DNA of 9,075 bases from an uncultured Clostridia bacterium (GCA_947628465.1 CANQZZ010000050.1:1-9075); one strand, 5' to 3'; positions 1-6,848 are shown, counted from the first letter of the stretch. Notes: a model not told the origin generated them from the sequence alone. Numbers and translations: made by a program.

Positions 1-28
1 TTCTACTTCCTATAATCTCTGAATTCAT
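1..28 (-). CDS. 5' end of an unidentified gene (first nine codons only)
   Basis: An ATG at 26-28 opens a minus-strand frame reading MNSEIIGSR before the window ends. A good ribosome binding site, AAGGAG at 35-40, lies 6 nt upstream of the ATG, which is the main reason to call it a real gene start. Nine residues are too few to identify the product. A consensus sigma-A promoter at 240-268 and a weaker candidate at 61-89 could both drive it, the first giving a leader of about 205 nt. It lies downstream of the glyS terminator, so it is probably a separate transcription unit. Confidence 0.55.
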
Positions 29-60
29 GTTTTACTCCTTTATTCTTATTATTAATAGTT

Positions 61-89
61 AGAATATATTATTTTTTGTGTTGTTTCAA
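61..89 (-). promoter_or_regulatory. possible proximal sigma-A promoter for the left-edge gene
   Basis: On the minus strand, TTGAAA (84-89) and TATTCT (61-66) are separated by 17 bp. The -35 matches consensus at 5 of 6 positions and the -10 at 4 of 6. The surrounding DNA is so AT-rich that a match of this quality could be chance. If real, it would give a leader of only about 25 nt. Confidence 0.3.
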
Positions 90-239
90 TTCTTTTTGCT
101 TTTTATTATAGGCACTTTTGTTTGTTTTTTAAGCATATTTGTATGATACATATTTTAGAATAAAATTTATTGTATATAAGGACTAAATTTATTAGAATTA
201 ATATAATGATTAATAATAAGACTTTGTTTTTATGGCAAC

Positions 240-268
240 ATTATATTGTTTTGTTGTTTCTTTGTCAA
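240..268 (-). promoter_or_regulatory. consensus sigma-A promoter upstream of the left-edge gene
   Basis: On the minus strand, a perfect TTGACA (263-268) and a perfect TATAAT (240-245) are separated by exactly 17 bp. It lies immediately after the glyS terminator and points to the gene starting at 28. The predicted start near 233 leaves about 205 nt of AT-rich leader (29-233). I see no other gene, no recognisable riboswitch and no convincing terminator hairpin in that leader. A second TTGACA copy lies 17 bp further upstream (280-285) without a matching -10. Confidence 0.6.
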
Positions 269-293
269 CAACTTTTGTATGTCAAAAATCGAC

Positions 294-332
294 AAAAATT
301 ACTCCTAGCATGTTATTTATGCTAGGAGTAAT
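294..332 (-). terminator. Rho-independent terminator of glyS
   Basis: A perfect 14-bp inverted repeat (298-311 and 319-332; arm ATTACTCCTAGCAT) encloses a 7-nt loop. On the minus strand it is followed by a run of five T. It starts 3 nt past the glyS stop codon, in the right place and orientation to end that transcript. The plus strand also has a short T-rich stretch after the stem, so weak bidirectional activity is possible. Confidence 0.9.
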
Positions 333-335
333 CTT

Positions 336-1190
336 TTATTTATTTACTTTTTTATCTAACCAGTTTTCTAATTCATCAATTTTTACTCTTACTTGTTCCA
401 TTGTATCTCTGTCTCTAATTGTTACTGAATTATCATTTTCTGTTTCAAAATCTATTGTTATACAGTAAGGTGTTCCTATTTCATCTTCTCTTCTATATCT
501 CTTTCCTATACTTCCTGCTTCATCATATTCACACATAAATTTCTTTGATATTTTTTCAAATACTTCTGTTGCTTTATCAGATAATTTTTTTGAAAGTGGA
601 AGTACTGCTGCTTTGTATGGTGCAATGCTTGGATGAAGATGCAAAACTGTTCTTATATCTCCTTCTGCAATTTCTTGTTCTTCATAGGCATCACATAAAA
701 CAGTTAAGAATATTCTATCTACACCAACTGCTGGTTCTACACAATATGGAACATATTTTTCATTTGTTTCTGGGTCTAAATATGTTAAATCAACTTTAGA
801 TGCTTCCATATGTCTTGATAAGTCATAATCTGTTCTATCTGCAATTCCCCAAAGTTCTCCCCAACCAAATGGGAATAAATATTCTATATCTGTTGTTCCT
901 TTGCTGTAGAATGAAAGTTCTTCTTTTGAGTGTTCTCTCATCCTTAAATTTTCTTCTTTTATACCTATACTAATTAACCAATTTTTGCAAAATTCTTTCC
1001 AATATTCATACCACTCTAAATCTGTACCAGGTTTGCAGAAAAATTCTAATTCCATTTGTTCGAATTCTCTTGTTCTAAATATAAAGTTTCCTGGTGTAAT
1101 TTCGTTTCTAAATGAACGTCCCATTTGACCTATTCCCATTGGAAGTTTTCTTCTTGTTGTTCTTTGTACATTTTTAAAATTAACAAACAT
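336..1190 (-). CDS. glyS: GlyS C-terminal fragment (downstream of the frameshift)
   Basis: This frame supplies residues 179-462 of the restored enzyme. It includes class II motif 2 around FRNEITPG (205-212 of the full protein), motif 3 VGVDRIFL (about 333-340) and a C-terminal anticodon-binding domain from about residue 363 ([18 protein letters not shown] and onward). The ATG at 1190 is an internal methionine of the normal protein. It is preceded only by coding sequence, so independent initiation is unlikely unless GGA just before it is used fortuitously. The end, [10 protein letters not shown], is complete and is followed by the terminator. Confidence 0.8.
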   Translation of the reverse strand: MFVNFKNVQRTTRRKLPMGIGQMGRSFRNEITPGNFIFRTREFEQMELEFFCKPGTDLEWYEYWKEFCKNWLISIGIKEENLRMREHSKEELSFYSKGTTDIEYLFPFGWGELWGIADRTDYDLSRHMEASKVDLTYLDPETNEKYVPYCVEPAVGVDRIFLTVLCDAYEEQEIAEGDIRTVLHLHPSIAPYKAAVLPLSKKLSDKATEVFEKISKKFMCEYDEAGSIGKRYRREDEIGTPYCITIDFETENDNSVTIRDRDTMEQVRVKIDELENWLDKKVNK

Positions 1191-1725
1191 TCCGTTGTGC
1201 TGTTTCTGGTCTTAGGTATACTTCTGATTTGGCATCTTCTGTAACACCCATAAATGTTTTAAACATAAGATTGAATTTTCTTATTTCAGTAAAGTCTGTT
1301 TTTCCACAGTTAGGACATGCTATATTATTTTCTTTTATATATTCAACTAATTGCTCATTTGTCCATCCATCTAATCCTGAAATGTCTTTTCCTTGTTTAA
1401 ATCCCCATTCTTCTATTAATTTATCTGCTCTATGTCTTGTTTTACAAGCCTTACAATCTATAAGTGGGTCACTAAATCCTCCAACATGTCCTGTTGTAAC
1501 CCATACTTCTGGATTCATAATTATTGCTGCATCTATACCTACATTGTATTTAGATTCTTTTATAAATTTTCTCCACCACATATCTTTTATATTTTTCTTA
1601 AGTTCTGCACCTATTGGTCCATAGTCCCATGAATTTGCAAGTCCTCCATATATTTCTGAACCAGGATATACAAATCCTCTATTTTTGCAAAGTGATACTA
1701 TTTTATCCATTGAATTATCTGCCAT
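1180..1725 (-). CDS. glyS: GlyS N-terminal fragment (upstream of the frameshift)
   Basis: From the ATG at 1725 this frame encodes residues 1-177 of glycyl-tRNA synthetase, then four out-of-frame residues (RNVC) and a stop at 1180. It carries the N-terminal signature YPGSEIYGG (20-28), the WDYGP motif (33-37) and the class II motif 1 region around [15 protein letters not shown] (74-88). Two CxxC pairs, C91/C94 and C137/C140, probably form the zinc-binding insertion typical of this enzyme type. The frame extends in phase to another ATG at 1749, which I consider unused. Alone, this piece lacks motifs 2 and 3 and could not be an active synthetase. Confidence 0.8.
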   Translation of the reverse strand: MADNSMDKIVSLCKNRGFVYPGSEIYGGLANSWDYGPIGAELKKNIKDMWWRKFIKESKYNVGIDAAIIMNPEVWVTTGHVGGFSDPLIDCKACKTRHRADKLIEEWGFKQGKDISGLDGWTNEQLVEYIKENNIACPNCGKTDFTEIRKFNLMFKTFMGVTEDAKSEVYLRPETAQRNVC

Positions 1726-1763
1726 TTTATTACTTCCTTTCCATCTCATTTACTAATGTATTT

Positions 1764-1792
1764 ACTTTATCAAAACAAAGACTAAAAGTCAA
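1764..1792 (-). promoter_or_regulatory. sigma-A promoter of glyS with extended -10
   Basis: On the minus strand, TTGACT (1787-1792, 5 of 6) and TAAAGT (1764-1769, 4 of 6) are separated by 17 bp. The -10 is preceded by TGA, giving the TGn extended -10 element. Transcription would begin near 1757, about 30 nt before the preferred glyS start at 1725. The short leader leaves no room for a T-box. Confidence 0.5.
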
Positions 1793-1921
1793 TCTTATTG
1801 TTAGCAAAAAGTAATATTATTTTTGATTTTTTAATATAAATATTACAATTATGTTTCAAAACGATAACGTAGATATTACAAATTTTACACTTATGTAACT
1901 CATTTGTAACATTTATTGTAT

Positions 1922-1964
1922 TTTTCCACTTGCTTGTGGATATTGTGGATAACTTTGTGAATAA
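1922..1964 (-). other. cluster of DnaA-box-like 9-mers
   Basis: Three tandem sites share one orientation. Reading the plus strand they are TGTGGATAT (1935-1943), TGTGGATAA (1944-1952) and TGTGAATAA (1956-1964). The middle one is the exact complement of the DnaA box TTATCCACA; the outer two differ at one base each. A weaker site in the opposite orientation, TTTTCCACT, lies at 1922-1930 (7 of 9). An AT-rich tract at about 1800-1860 lies on the glyS side. The rest of the 1726-2063 gap holds the glyS promoter and nothing else I recognise. Such clusters occur at replication origins and at sites where DnaA regulates or is titrated. No dnaA or dnaN is in the window, so the role is open. Confidence 0.5.
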
Positions 1965-2063
1965 ACTAAACTTAGGTGTTTCATCGATAAACTTTATTAA
2001 CAGTAAAAACATATTTTCTGTATATTAATATTATTTTACAGTTATTTACATCAGTTATGTGCA

Positions 2064-2348
2064 CTAATCTATCACAAAAATTATTATTGCACATATAACT
2101 TCAATAATAAGTATTGCTGGAAATCCTATTACAAATCTAGGTTTCTTTGTTTTATGCCTAAATGTATACATTCCTGCAATTCCACCTATTCCTCCACCTA
2201 GCAACACTAATGTGAATAATGTAGACTCCTTTATTCTCCATTTTCCCCATTTTGCTCTTCTTTTATCTATAAACATAGCTAAAAAACTAATTAGATTAAT
2301 TGCTAACAAATATATTATTATATTTCTTGTGCTAAATAAATTTTCCAT
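2064..2348 (-). CDS. DUF1294 family small membrane protein
   Basis: This 94-residue protein matches what I know of the DUF1294 family in length and in its conserved blocks: DKRRAKWGKWRI (28-39), a Gly-rich LLGGGIGGIAGM stretch (49-60) and FRHKTKKPRF (63-72). Hydrophobic segments at about 9-27, 43-61 and 73-93 suggest three membrane spans with the basic blocks in the loops. The biochemical function of the family is not established. The gene begins 12 nt after the PBP stop codon, and its ribosome binding site AGAGGT (2357-2362) overlaps that stop. It is therefore almost certainly co-transcribed, and possibly translationally coupled, with the peptidoglycan synthase. No clear terminator follows. 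Confidence 0.85.
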   Translation of the reverse strand: MENLFSTRNIIIYLLAINLISFLAMFIDKRRAKWGKWRIKESTLFTLVLLGGGIGGIAGMYTFRHKTKKPRFVIGFPAILIIEVICAIIIFVID

Positions 2349-2360
2349 TTTTATATACCT

Positions 2361-4688
2361 CTACTCATGAATTGTACAATATTTCGTTGGAACATTTTTT
2401 GGCTTATAGTATCCAGTTGTTTTCCATAATCCACTACCATCAATATATTCTCCTCTTCCATATACACTTCTTGTTCTTGGACACTTATCAGTAGCAAGAA
2501 GTCCACTTTCCGTGCAAACTTTTGCATAAGAGTGATATGGACATGTTTGTTTTGGCTCAGTTCCTTTTACAAAATATTCTGTATATGAAGTTCCATATCT
2601 TTTACAATAGCTTGATGCTAAGAATCCAGATTTTTTGCATACTTCTACTGCTACTGCATCTTCTGGCTTTGTTTCAGCAAATGTTTTTATATTTAACCCA
2701 ATATGTACTTTTTTCATTACATTTGCCCATATTTGACTTGCTGGACTTAGTGACCAGCCACTTACTGTAGCATCTGTATCATGTCCAAACCATACTGTAG
2801 CAGTATAATATGGTGTAAAGCCACAAAGCCATCTGTTGTAGTCATTATTGCTTGTACCTGTTTTTGCTGCAACAGACATTCCTTCCATTGAGCATATTGT
2901 AGCTGTACCTGTTTTTACAGGTTGTGTAAGTATTTCTTTTACAACATAAGCTGCTGCTTTAGACATTATTTGTGTTTTTGTTTGGTCTGGTTCTATAATA
3001 ATATTTCCTTCTGAATCTACTACCTTGGTATAAAATGTAGGTTTTATATATTCTCCATCATTTGCAATAGCTCCATAGGCACCAGCCATTTGCAAAGGTG
3101 TTATTCCATAAGTTAGTCCACCTAATGCTAATGGAAGTACATTATCATTTACATCATCTAATGTTGTTATTCCTGCAGTTTTTAAGAATTTTATTGATTC
3201 TCCTGGAGTAAGCAAGCACATTGCTTTTACCATTGGTATATTTTGTGATGTTTCTATTGCTTCTCTTACTGTGACTAACCCTCTATATGCATTATAGTCT
3301 TTTGGGTTATATGTTCCTCCATTAAATGCTGTAGGGTTATCGTCGAATATAGTCGAGGCAGTAATTATTCCTCTATCTATAGCTGGAGCAAGAACTGCTA
3401 TTGGTTTCATTGAGGAACCTGTTTGTTTTTTTCCATCTACTGCAATGTTAAATCCAAATGCTTCTGTTTTTTCATCAAATCCATTTGATATAGCAAGAAC
3501 ATAACCTGTTTTATGGTCTAATAATACCATAGATGCCTTTGTTGGTAATAGTTCTCCTTTATTGTTATAATCATATTTTTGATATTTTGGGTCATTAAAT
3601 TCTTCATCCATTATTGCTTGCATGTCCGGATTGTGAGTAGTATATATTGTAAATCCTCCGCTGAATAAATATAGCCTTGCTTGCTCATAAGTCCAATCAT
3701 TTTGCTCTTGCAGCTGGGCTATTATTTGATTAATTGCAGCATCTGTATGGTATGAAAATACTGTTTGTGGAAATGCTCCTTGTTTAAATTTTAACCCTTC
3801 ATCTACTTCTTTTAATGCATTTTGATAATCTTCTTCTGAATTTATTTTTCCAAGCTCATTCATTTTTTGCAGAACTGTTTTGGTTCTACTTTTTATAGTT
3901 TCTAAAACTGCTTCATTGTTTTCTACAAAAGGATTGTACGTATTTGGTGAGTGATTAATTCCTGCTAAAAATGCACATTCTGCTAAGCTTAAATCTTTGG
4001 CATCTTTATCGAAATAATAATTTGAGCCTTTTTGTACTCCATATACGGTGTCGCCCAAGAATATCAAGTTTAAATATAACTCTAATATATCTTCTTTAGA
4101 CATTTCTTGTTCTACATAGTATGCTCTTGCCATTTCTCTTACTTTCCTTTGCCAAGTATCTTCTTTTTCTTGTGTTAAATTTTTTACTAATTGTTGTGTT
4201 ATGGTACTTCCACCAAAAGGTGATTTCCCTTTATTCAATATATATGTATATGTAGCTCCTAAAGTTCTTTTTATATCTACCCCTTTATGCTCGTAAAATC
4301 TTTCATCTTCTATTGATATAAATGCTTGTGGTAGATACTCTGGCATCTCACTTAATGGAATACTTTCTCTATTTTCATTTCCGTTTAAAACACCTAAAGT
4401 GTTTCCTTTCATATCTTTAATTATTGAGTTTTCATATTTTATTGCTAAATCATTTTTACTAAGTTTTGCGTCTTTAACTATGTTATATACTTTATATGCA
4501 GCATATCCACCGCCAATAAGAATTATTAAAAGCACTACTAAAAAAGTAACAAAAAATGTTTTTATTACTTTTCTTAAAATAGGATGTTTTTTTGGCTTTT
4601 TAATTTTTTTTGGCTTTTTCTTATTTTCCTTTATCTCATATGTTTGTGGTAAATTAGATTGTATTTGTCCATCTTCTGTTAAAAACAT
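2361..4688 (-). CDS. class A penicillin-binding protein, PBP1A type (glycosyltransferase plus transpeptidase)
   Basis: This 775-residue bifunctional enzyme polymerises lipid II into glycan strands and cross-links the stem peptides outside the membrane. A Lys/Pro-rich cytoplasmic tail (about 22-42) precedes one membrane anchor (about 43-68). The GT51 domain follows, with EDERFYEHKG (127-136; catalytic Glu127) and GGSTITQQ (159-166). The transpeptidase domain has all three motifs: SSMK (nucleophile Ser425, Lys428), SQN (481-483) and KTGT (609-612). Beyond about residue 680 is a Cys-rich tail with two VCxxSGxLAxxxC repeats (C684/C695 and C725/C736) plus C716 and C771. The ATG has an ideal GGAGG (4696-4700) 7 nt upstream. 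A sigma-A promoter precedes it and DUF1294 follows in the same operon. Gene names vary (pbpA, ponA, mrcA), so I assign none. Confidence 0.95.
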   Translation of the reverse strand: MFLTEDGQIQSNLPQTYEIKENKKKPKKIKKPKKHPILRKVIKTFFVTFLVVLLIILIGGGYAAYKVYNIVKDAKLSKNDLAIKYENSIIKDMKGNTLGVLNGNENRESIPLSEMPEYLPQAFISIEDERFYEHKGVDIKRTLGATYTYILNKGKSPFGGSTITQQLVKNLTQEKEDTWQRKVREMARAYYVEQEMSKEDILELYLNLIFLGDTVYGVQKGSNYYFDKDAKDLSLAECAFLAGINHSPNTYNPFVENNEAVLETIKSRTKTVLQKMNELGKINSEEDYQNALKEVDEGLKFKQGAFPQTVFSYHTDAAINQIIAQLQEQNDWTYEQARLYLFSGGFTIYTTHNPDMQAIMDEEFNDPKYQKYDYNNKGELLPTKASMVLLDHKTGYVLAISNGFDEKTEAFGFNIAVDGKKQTGSSMKPIAVLAPAIDRGIITASTIFDDNPTAFNGGTYNPKDYNAYRGLVTVREAIETSQNIPMVKAMCLLTPGESIKFLKTAGITTLDDVNDNVLPLALGGLTYGITPLQMAGAYGAIANDGEYIKPTFYTKVVDSEGNIIIEPDQTKTQIMSKAAAYVVKEILTQPVKTGTATICSMEGMSVAAKTGTSNNDYNRWLCGFTPYYTATVWFGHDTDATVSGWSLSPASQIWANVMKKVHIGLNIKTFAETKPEDAVAVEVCKKSGFLASSYCKRYGTSYTEYFVKGTEPKQTCPYHSYAKVCTESGLLATDKCPRTRSVYGRGEYIDGSGLWKTTGYYKPKNVPTKYCTIHE

Positions 4689-4716
4689 TAACTTTCCTCC
4701 GAATTTATATGTTTAT

Positions 4717-4746
4717 ATTATATTACATTGGATATATACTTTTCAA
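4717..4746 (-). promoter_or_regulatory. sigma-A promoter of the PBP1A-DUF1294 operon
   Basis: On the minus strand, TTGAAA (4741-4746, 5 of 6) and a perfect TATAAT (4717-4722) are 18 bp apart. Transcription would start near 4710, about 20 nt before the start codon and just upstream of the GGAGG site. It lies directly after the spoIIQ terminator, which separates vegetative wall synthesis from the sporulation genes upstream. Confidence 0.65.
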
Positions 4747-4757
4747 TAAATATTTGT

Positions 4758-4799
4758 AAAAAAATAGAAATGATTTTTAAAAAATCACTCCTATTTTTT
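4758..4799 (-). terminator. Rho-independent terminator of spoIIQ
   Basis: A long inverted repeat (4759-4777 with 4781-4799) folds into a 19-bp stem with a very small loop and ends in a T run on the minus strand. Two positions (4768/4790 and 4770/4788) are G-U wobbles in the minus-strand RNA but would be A-C mismatches in plus-strand RNA. This shows it is built to work for minus-strand transcription. It begins 16 nt after the spoIIQ stop. Confidence 0.85.
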
Positions 4800-4814
4800 A
4801 TCTTTTAATTTTAT

Positions 4815-5633
4815 TTATTTTATATAAATATTAGGGTCTACATTTACATTGTCTTTTAATATTTCAAAATGAAGATGTGGCTCATCTACTATTTCAAATG
4901 AAGCAGAATTTCCTACAGTTCCTATGCTTTGTCCTTTTTCCACTTTTTCGCCCTCTGTTACAAATTCAGATGTTAAAAGGTTTGAATATACACTTTTAAA
5001 TCCATTTGTATGTTCTATAACTATTGTTAGTCCATATCTTGGATCATTTTTTATTGATGTTATAGTTCCTGCTTCTGCTGATTTAACTACAGATGTCCTT
5101 TCTGCTTTAATATCAACGCCTAAATGTGTTACCCATTCTTCTAATGTTTCAGAATATATTAAAGAATCTTTTGCAAATCCTCTGATTAAATCTCCTTCTA
5201 CTGGCTTAGAAAATTCTGGGTCTTTTACTTTTTCTTCCTTTGGTTTTTCTTCTTTTTCTGTTTTGCTTGAATTGTTCTTTGTACTATTAGCCGATGCATT
5301 GTTTTCTTCACTATTTGAACTGTTTGTAGTAGTGTTTTCATTGCTTTTTTCTTCCATTTCGTTTATTGCTTCTTCAATACTTTTTCCGATATCTGTACTT
5401 GCTTCCTCTATATAGCTGTTTTGCTCGCTCAAATATTCTTCAGTTGTATTAGGTACTAAATCTGCTATTTTCTCTGTTGTTAGTGAACTATAACTAGAAT
5501 CTTTTAGTTTATTGTTGTAAATAACCAAAGTTACAATAAATGTAATAATTATTAAAAGTAAAACTCCTCCTGCAACAAATGCTAAACGTTTAAAATTGTT
5601 ATTTTCATATTTTTCTCTTCTTCCTCTTCTCAA
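4815..5633 (-). CDS. spoIIQ: SpoIIQ-like forespore engulfment protein, M23/LytM domain
   Basis: SpoIIQ sits in the forespore membrane and pairs with mother-cell SpoIIIAH across the intermembrane space during engulfment. This 272-residue protein has a basic N-terminus, one membrane span (about 16-39), a low-complexity Asn/Ser/Glu/Lys linker (about 95-140) and a LytM domain (about 142-268). The zinc ligands of M23 peptidases appear present: HLGVD (His170, Asp174) and HLH (His253, His255). Clostridial SpoIIQ keeps these, whereas the Bacillus subtilis protein is degenerate. The start is TTG, supported by AAGGAGG (5642-5648) 8 nt upstream; no ATG fits. The main support for the name over a generic M23 peptidase is its place directly after spoIID, as in Clostridioides difficile. 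Unlike there, spoIIID does not follow. Confidence 0.82.
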   Translation of the reverse strand: MRRGRREKYENNNFKRLAFVAGGVLLLIIITFIVTLVIYNNKLKDSSYSSLTTEKIADLVPNTTEEYLSEQNSYIEEASTDIGKSIEEAINEMEEKSNENTTTNSSNSEENNASANSTKNNSSKTEKEEKPKEEKVKDPEFSKPVEGDLIRGFAKDSLIYSETLEEWVTHLGVDIKAERTSVVKSAEAGTITSIKNDPRYGLTIVIEHTNGFKSVYSNLLTSEFVTEGEKVEKGQSIGTVGNSASFEIVDEPHLHFEILKDNVNVDPNIYIK

Positions 5634-5641
5634 TTTAAGTG

Positions 5642-5648
5642 CCTCCTT
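5642..5648 (-). promoter_or_regulatory. ribosome binding site that fixes the spoIIQ TTG start
   Basis: AAGGAGG on the minus strand, 8 nt from the TTG at 5631-5633. The near-perfect Shine-Dalgarno match and spacing are what justify a non-ATG start for spoIIQ. Confidence 0.8.
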
Positions 5649-5664
5649 ATTTTTTCTTTAGTAA

Positions 5665-5693
5665 AATTATTTCCTAATTTTTGAAATTTATTC
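5665..5693 (-). promoter_or_regulatory. sigma-F/sigma-G-like forespore promoter of spoIIQ
   Basis: On the minus strand the spoIID-spoIIQ gap holds GAATA (5689-5693), 14 bp, then GGAAATAATT (5665-5674). The known B. subtilis sigma-F pattern is roughly GYATA, about 15 bp, then GGnnAnAnTR. The -35 matches 4 of 5 and the -10 misses only the final purine. A start near 5658 would place the ribosome binding site about 10 nt into the transcript. This fits forespore expression of spoIIQ apart from mother-cell spoIID. The assignment is inferred from Bacillus consensus. Confidence 0.5.
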
Positions 5694-5701
5694 AAAATTT
5701 A

Positions 5702-6697
5702 TTAAGTTATATTTTCAATTTCAACACCTGTGTAATAGTGCTTTATAATTTCTTCGTAATTTTTGCCTTGTTTTGCTAAGCTATCTGCACCTGTTTGGCT
5801 CATTCCAACACCATGTCCATATCCAATTACACTAAATTTTACATTGTTTCCTTCTACTTTTATTTCAAATTTTGCAGATCTTAAATTAAATATTGTTCTT
5901 ACTTCAACTCCGGATAGCTTTAGATTTCCTATTTTTATTGTTTTTATTCTTTCTCCATCTGTATATTCTAAAGGCTCTATTTGATTTTCTTTATTAAAAT
6001 CTATTTCGAAATCACTGTGATATTTTTTTATTTCTGATATAAATTCTTCTTTTGATACTGAAAGTTCTGAATTATATTGAGTATATGCATCTTCTCCTGA
6101 TGTTTGTACTGCTTGCAAATACGGATAGTTTGTTCCTCCCCACACTGCAGTTGCTGTATCTGTACTTCCGCCACTATTAGAATGAAAAAATGCATTTATT
6201 GGTTTTCCTTCATAAGTTATAATCTTTCCTTTTGTGGCATTTACTACTTTTTCAATTTTTTCCCAATTGCTTTGCCTTACATCTTCTTCCCATCTACTTA
6301 ATCTATCTTCTTTGCTAATCCATGCTTGGCAACAACTAGAGCTATCACATATATCTGCATTATCATGTTTACTTCCATTTACTATCTTGTATAAAGTATA
6401 GGTTCTTGCAACTAGGCTTTGAGCCTTTAGAGCTTCTTCTTCAAAATCTGCTGGCATTTCACCAGATACTACTCCTAATAAATATGTATCTAAATCAAGT
6501 TCTTCTACTTCTCCTGTTTTTGTATGTAATAGTTTTATTTTGTTATATTTTCCATAATCGTATTTTTCAATTGGTTCTTCTACATTTTCATTTTCTGTTT
6601 GAATTGCTTCTTTAATTGTTCCTTTTTTTGTAAATAAAATTGGTATTAAAAAGCATAATAATATAAAGAATAAAATATATATTAGAATTTTTTTCAT
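5702..6697 (-). CDS. spoIID: stage II sporulation protein D (SpoIID), lytic transglycosylase
   Basis: SpoIID is a mother-cell membrane-anchored lytic transglycosylase. With SpoIIP and SpoIIM it degrades septal peptidoglycan so that the mother cell can engulf the forespore. The 331-residue length is typical. A membrane anchor at about 4-23 is followed by the SpoIID/LytB domain: YLLGVVSGEMP (72-82) with the expected catalytic Glu80, KAQSLVARTY (91-100), FHSNSGGST (171-179) and the C-terminal GYGHGVGMSQ (292-301). A His/Cys cluster (His111, Cys117, Cys122, Cys123) lies where clostridial SpoIID binds zinc, so metal binding is plausible. The ribosome binding site is weak (GGTG). I found no convincing sigma-E promoter in 6698-6822, although the family is normally under sigma-E. 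spoIIQ follows after 68 bp. Confidence 0.93.
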   Translation of the reverse strand: MKKILIYILFFILLCFLIPILFTKKGTIKEAIQTENENVEEPIEKYDYGKYNKIKLLHTKTGEVEELDLDTYLLGVVSGEMPADFEEEALKAQSLVARTYTLYKIVNGSKHDNADICDSSSCCQAWISKEDRLSRWEEDVRQSNWEKIEKVVNATKGKIITYEGKPINAFFHSNSGGSTDTATAVWGGTNYPYLQAVQTSGEDAYTQYNSELSVSKEEFISEIKKYHSDFEIDFNKENQIEPLEYTDGERIKTIKIGNLKLSGVEVRTIFNLRSAKFEIKVEGNNVKFSVIGYGHGVGMSQTGADSLAKQGKNYEEIIKHYYTGVEIENIT

Positions 6698-6822
6698 ATC
6701 GACACCAAACTTTCTTATGTGAAAAGAAGGCTTATCATCCTTTTTCTAATATTTATATATTCTATTATCAAATACTTTTTTCCTTTGATGAATCATAAGA
6801 AGTTTTGTCTAAATTAAGCATG

Positions 6823-6848
6823 AAAAAAAGCACTTTTATAAGTGCTTT
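6823..6848 (-). terminator. Rho-independent terminator of rpmE
   Basis: A perfect 9-bp stem (6827-6835 AAAGCACTT with 6840-6848 AAGTGCTTT) and a 4-nt loop is followed on the minus strand by a run of seven T. It lies 16 nt past the rpmE stop and separates rpmE from spoIID. On the plus strand the stem is followed by A residues, so it works for the minus strand only. Confidence 0.88.

Larger units (their letters stand above)
336..1725 (-). pseudogene. glyS: glycyl-tRNA synthetase (dimeric class II type), interrupted by a single-base frameshift
   Basis: GlyS charges tRNA-Gly with glycine using ATP in the cytoplasm. Two overlapping minus-strand frames together make a complete enzyme of 462 residues, the normal length for the alpha2 bacterial form. 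The frame breaks after ETAQ: the coding strand reads CAA CGG AAT, where the family needs Gln-Gly-Met-Phe. Dropping the C complementary to position 1194 restores the conserved run into FVNFKNVQ. Both sides are otherwise intact, with no other stop or damage, so this is either a very recent mutation or an assembly error. I prefer the start at 1725 because AAGGAAG precedes it by 7 nt; the upstream in-frame ATG at 1749 has no ribosome binding site. No T-box leader motif was seen. This entry spans both fragments; each is described separately. Confidence 0.85.

Noticed and set aside
1180..1204. Programmed +1 frameshift as the explanation of split glyS
   Set aside because: The CAA-C-GG context offers poor re-pairing for tRNA-Gln after a +1 slip and there is no internal Shine-Dalgarno or stop codon at the shift point. 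Programmed frameshifting in this enzyme is not known to me. An assembly error or a real mutation is simpler.
1782..2012. A 76-codon minus-strand open frame between DUF1294 and glyS
   Set aside because: It has no ribosome binding site, overlaps the glyS promoter and the DnaA-box cluster, and its translation is low-complexity Ile/Lys/Asn-rich sequence without family features. It looks like a chance frame in AT-rich DNA.
1726..2063. T-box leader upstream of glyS
   Set aside because: No AGGGTGGNACCGCG-type T-box sequence or specifier hairpin was found on the minus strand, and the predicted promoter leaves only about 30 nt of leader.
4924..5415. Long plus-strand open frames antisense to spoIIQ, PBP1A, spoIID and glyS
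   Set aside because: They are antisense shadows of well-supported genes, lack ribosome binding sites, and translate to compositionally odd Phe/Ser/Leu-rich sequence.
6698..6822. Sigma-E promoter for spoIID
   Set aside because: CATAAGAA (about 6712-6719) is a partial -10 match, but no acceptable -35 is found 14-15 bp upstream. The family expectation is real but I cannot place the site.
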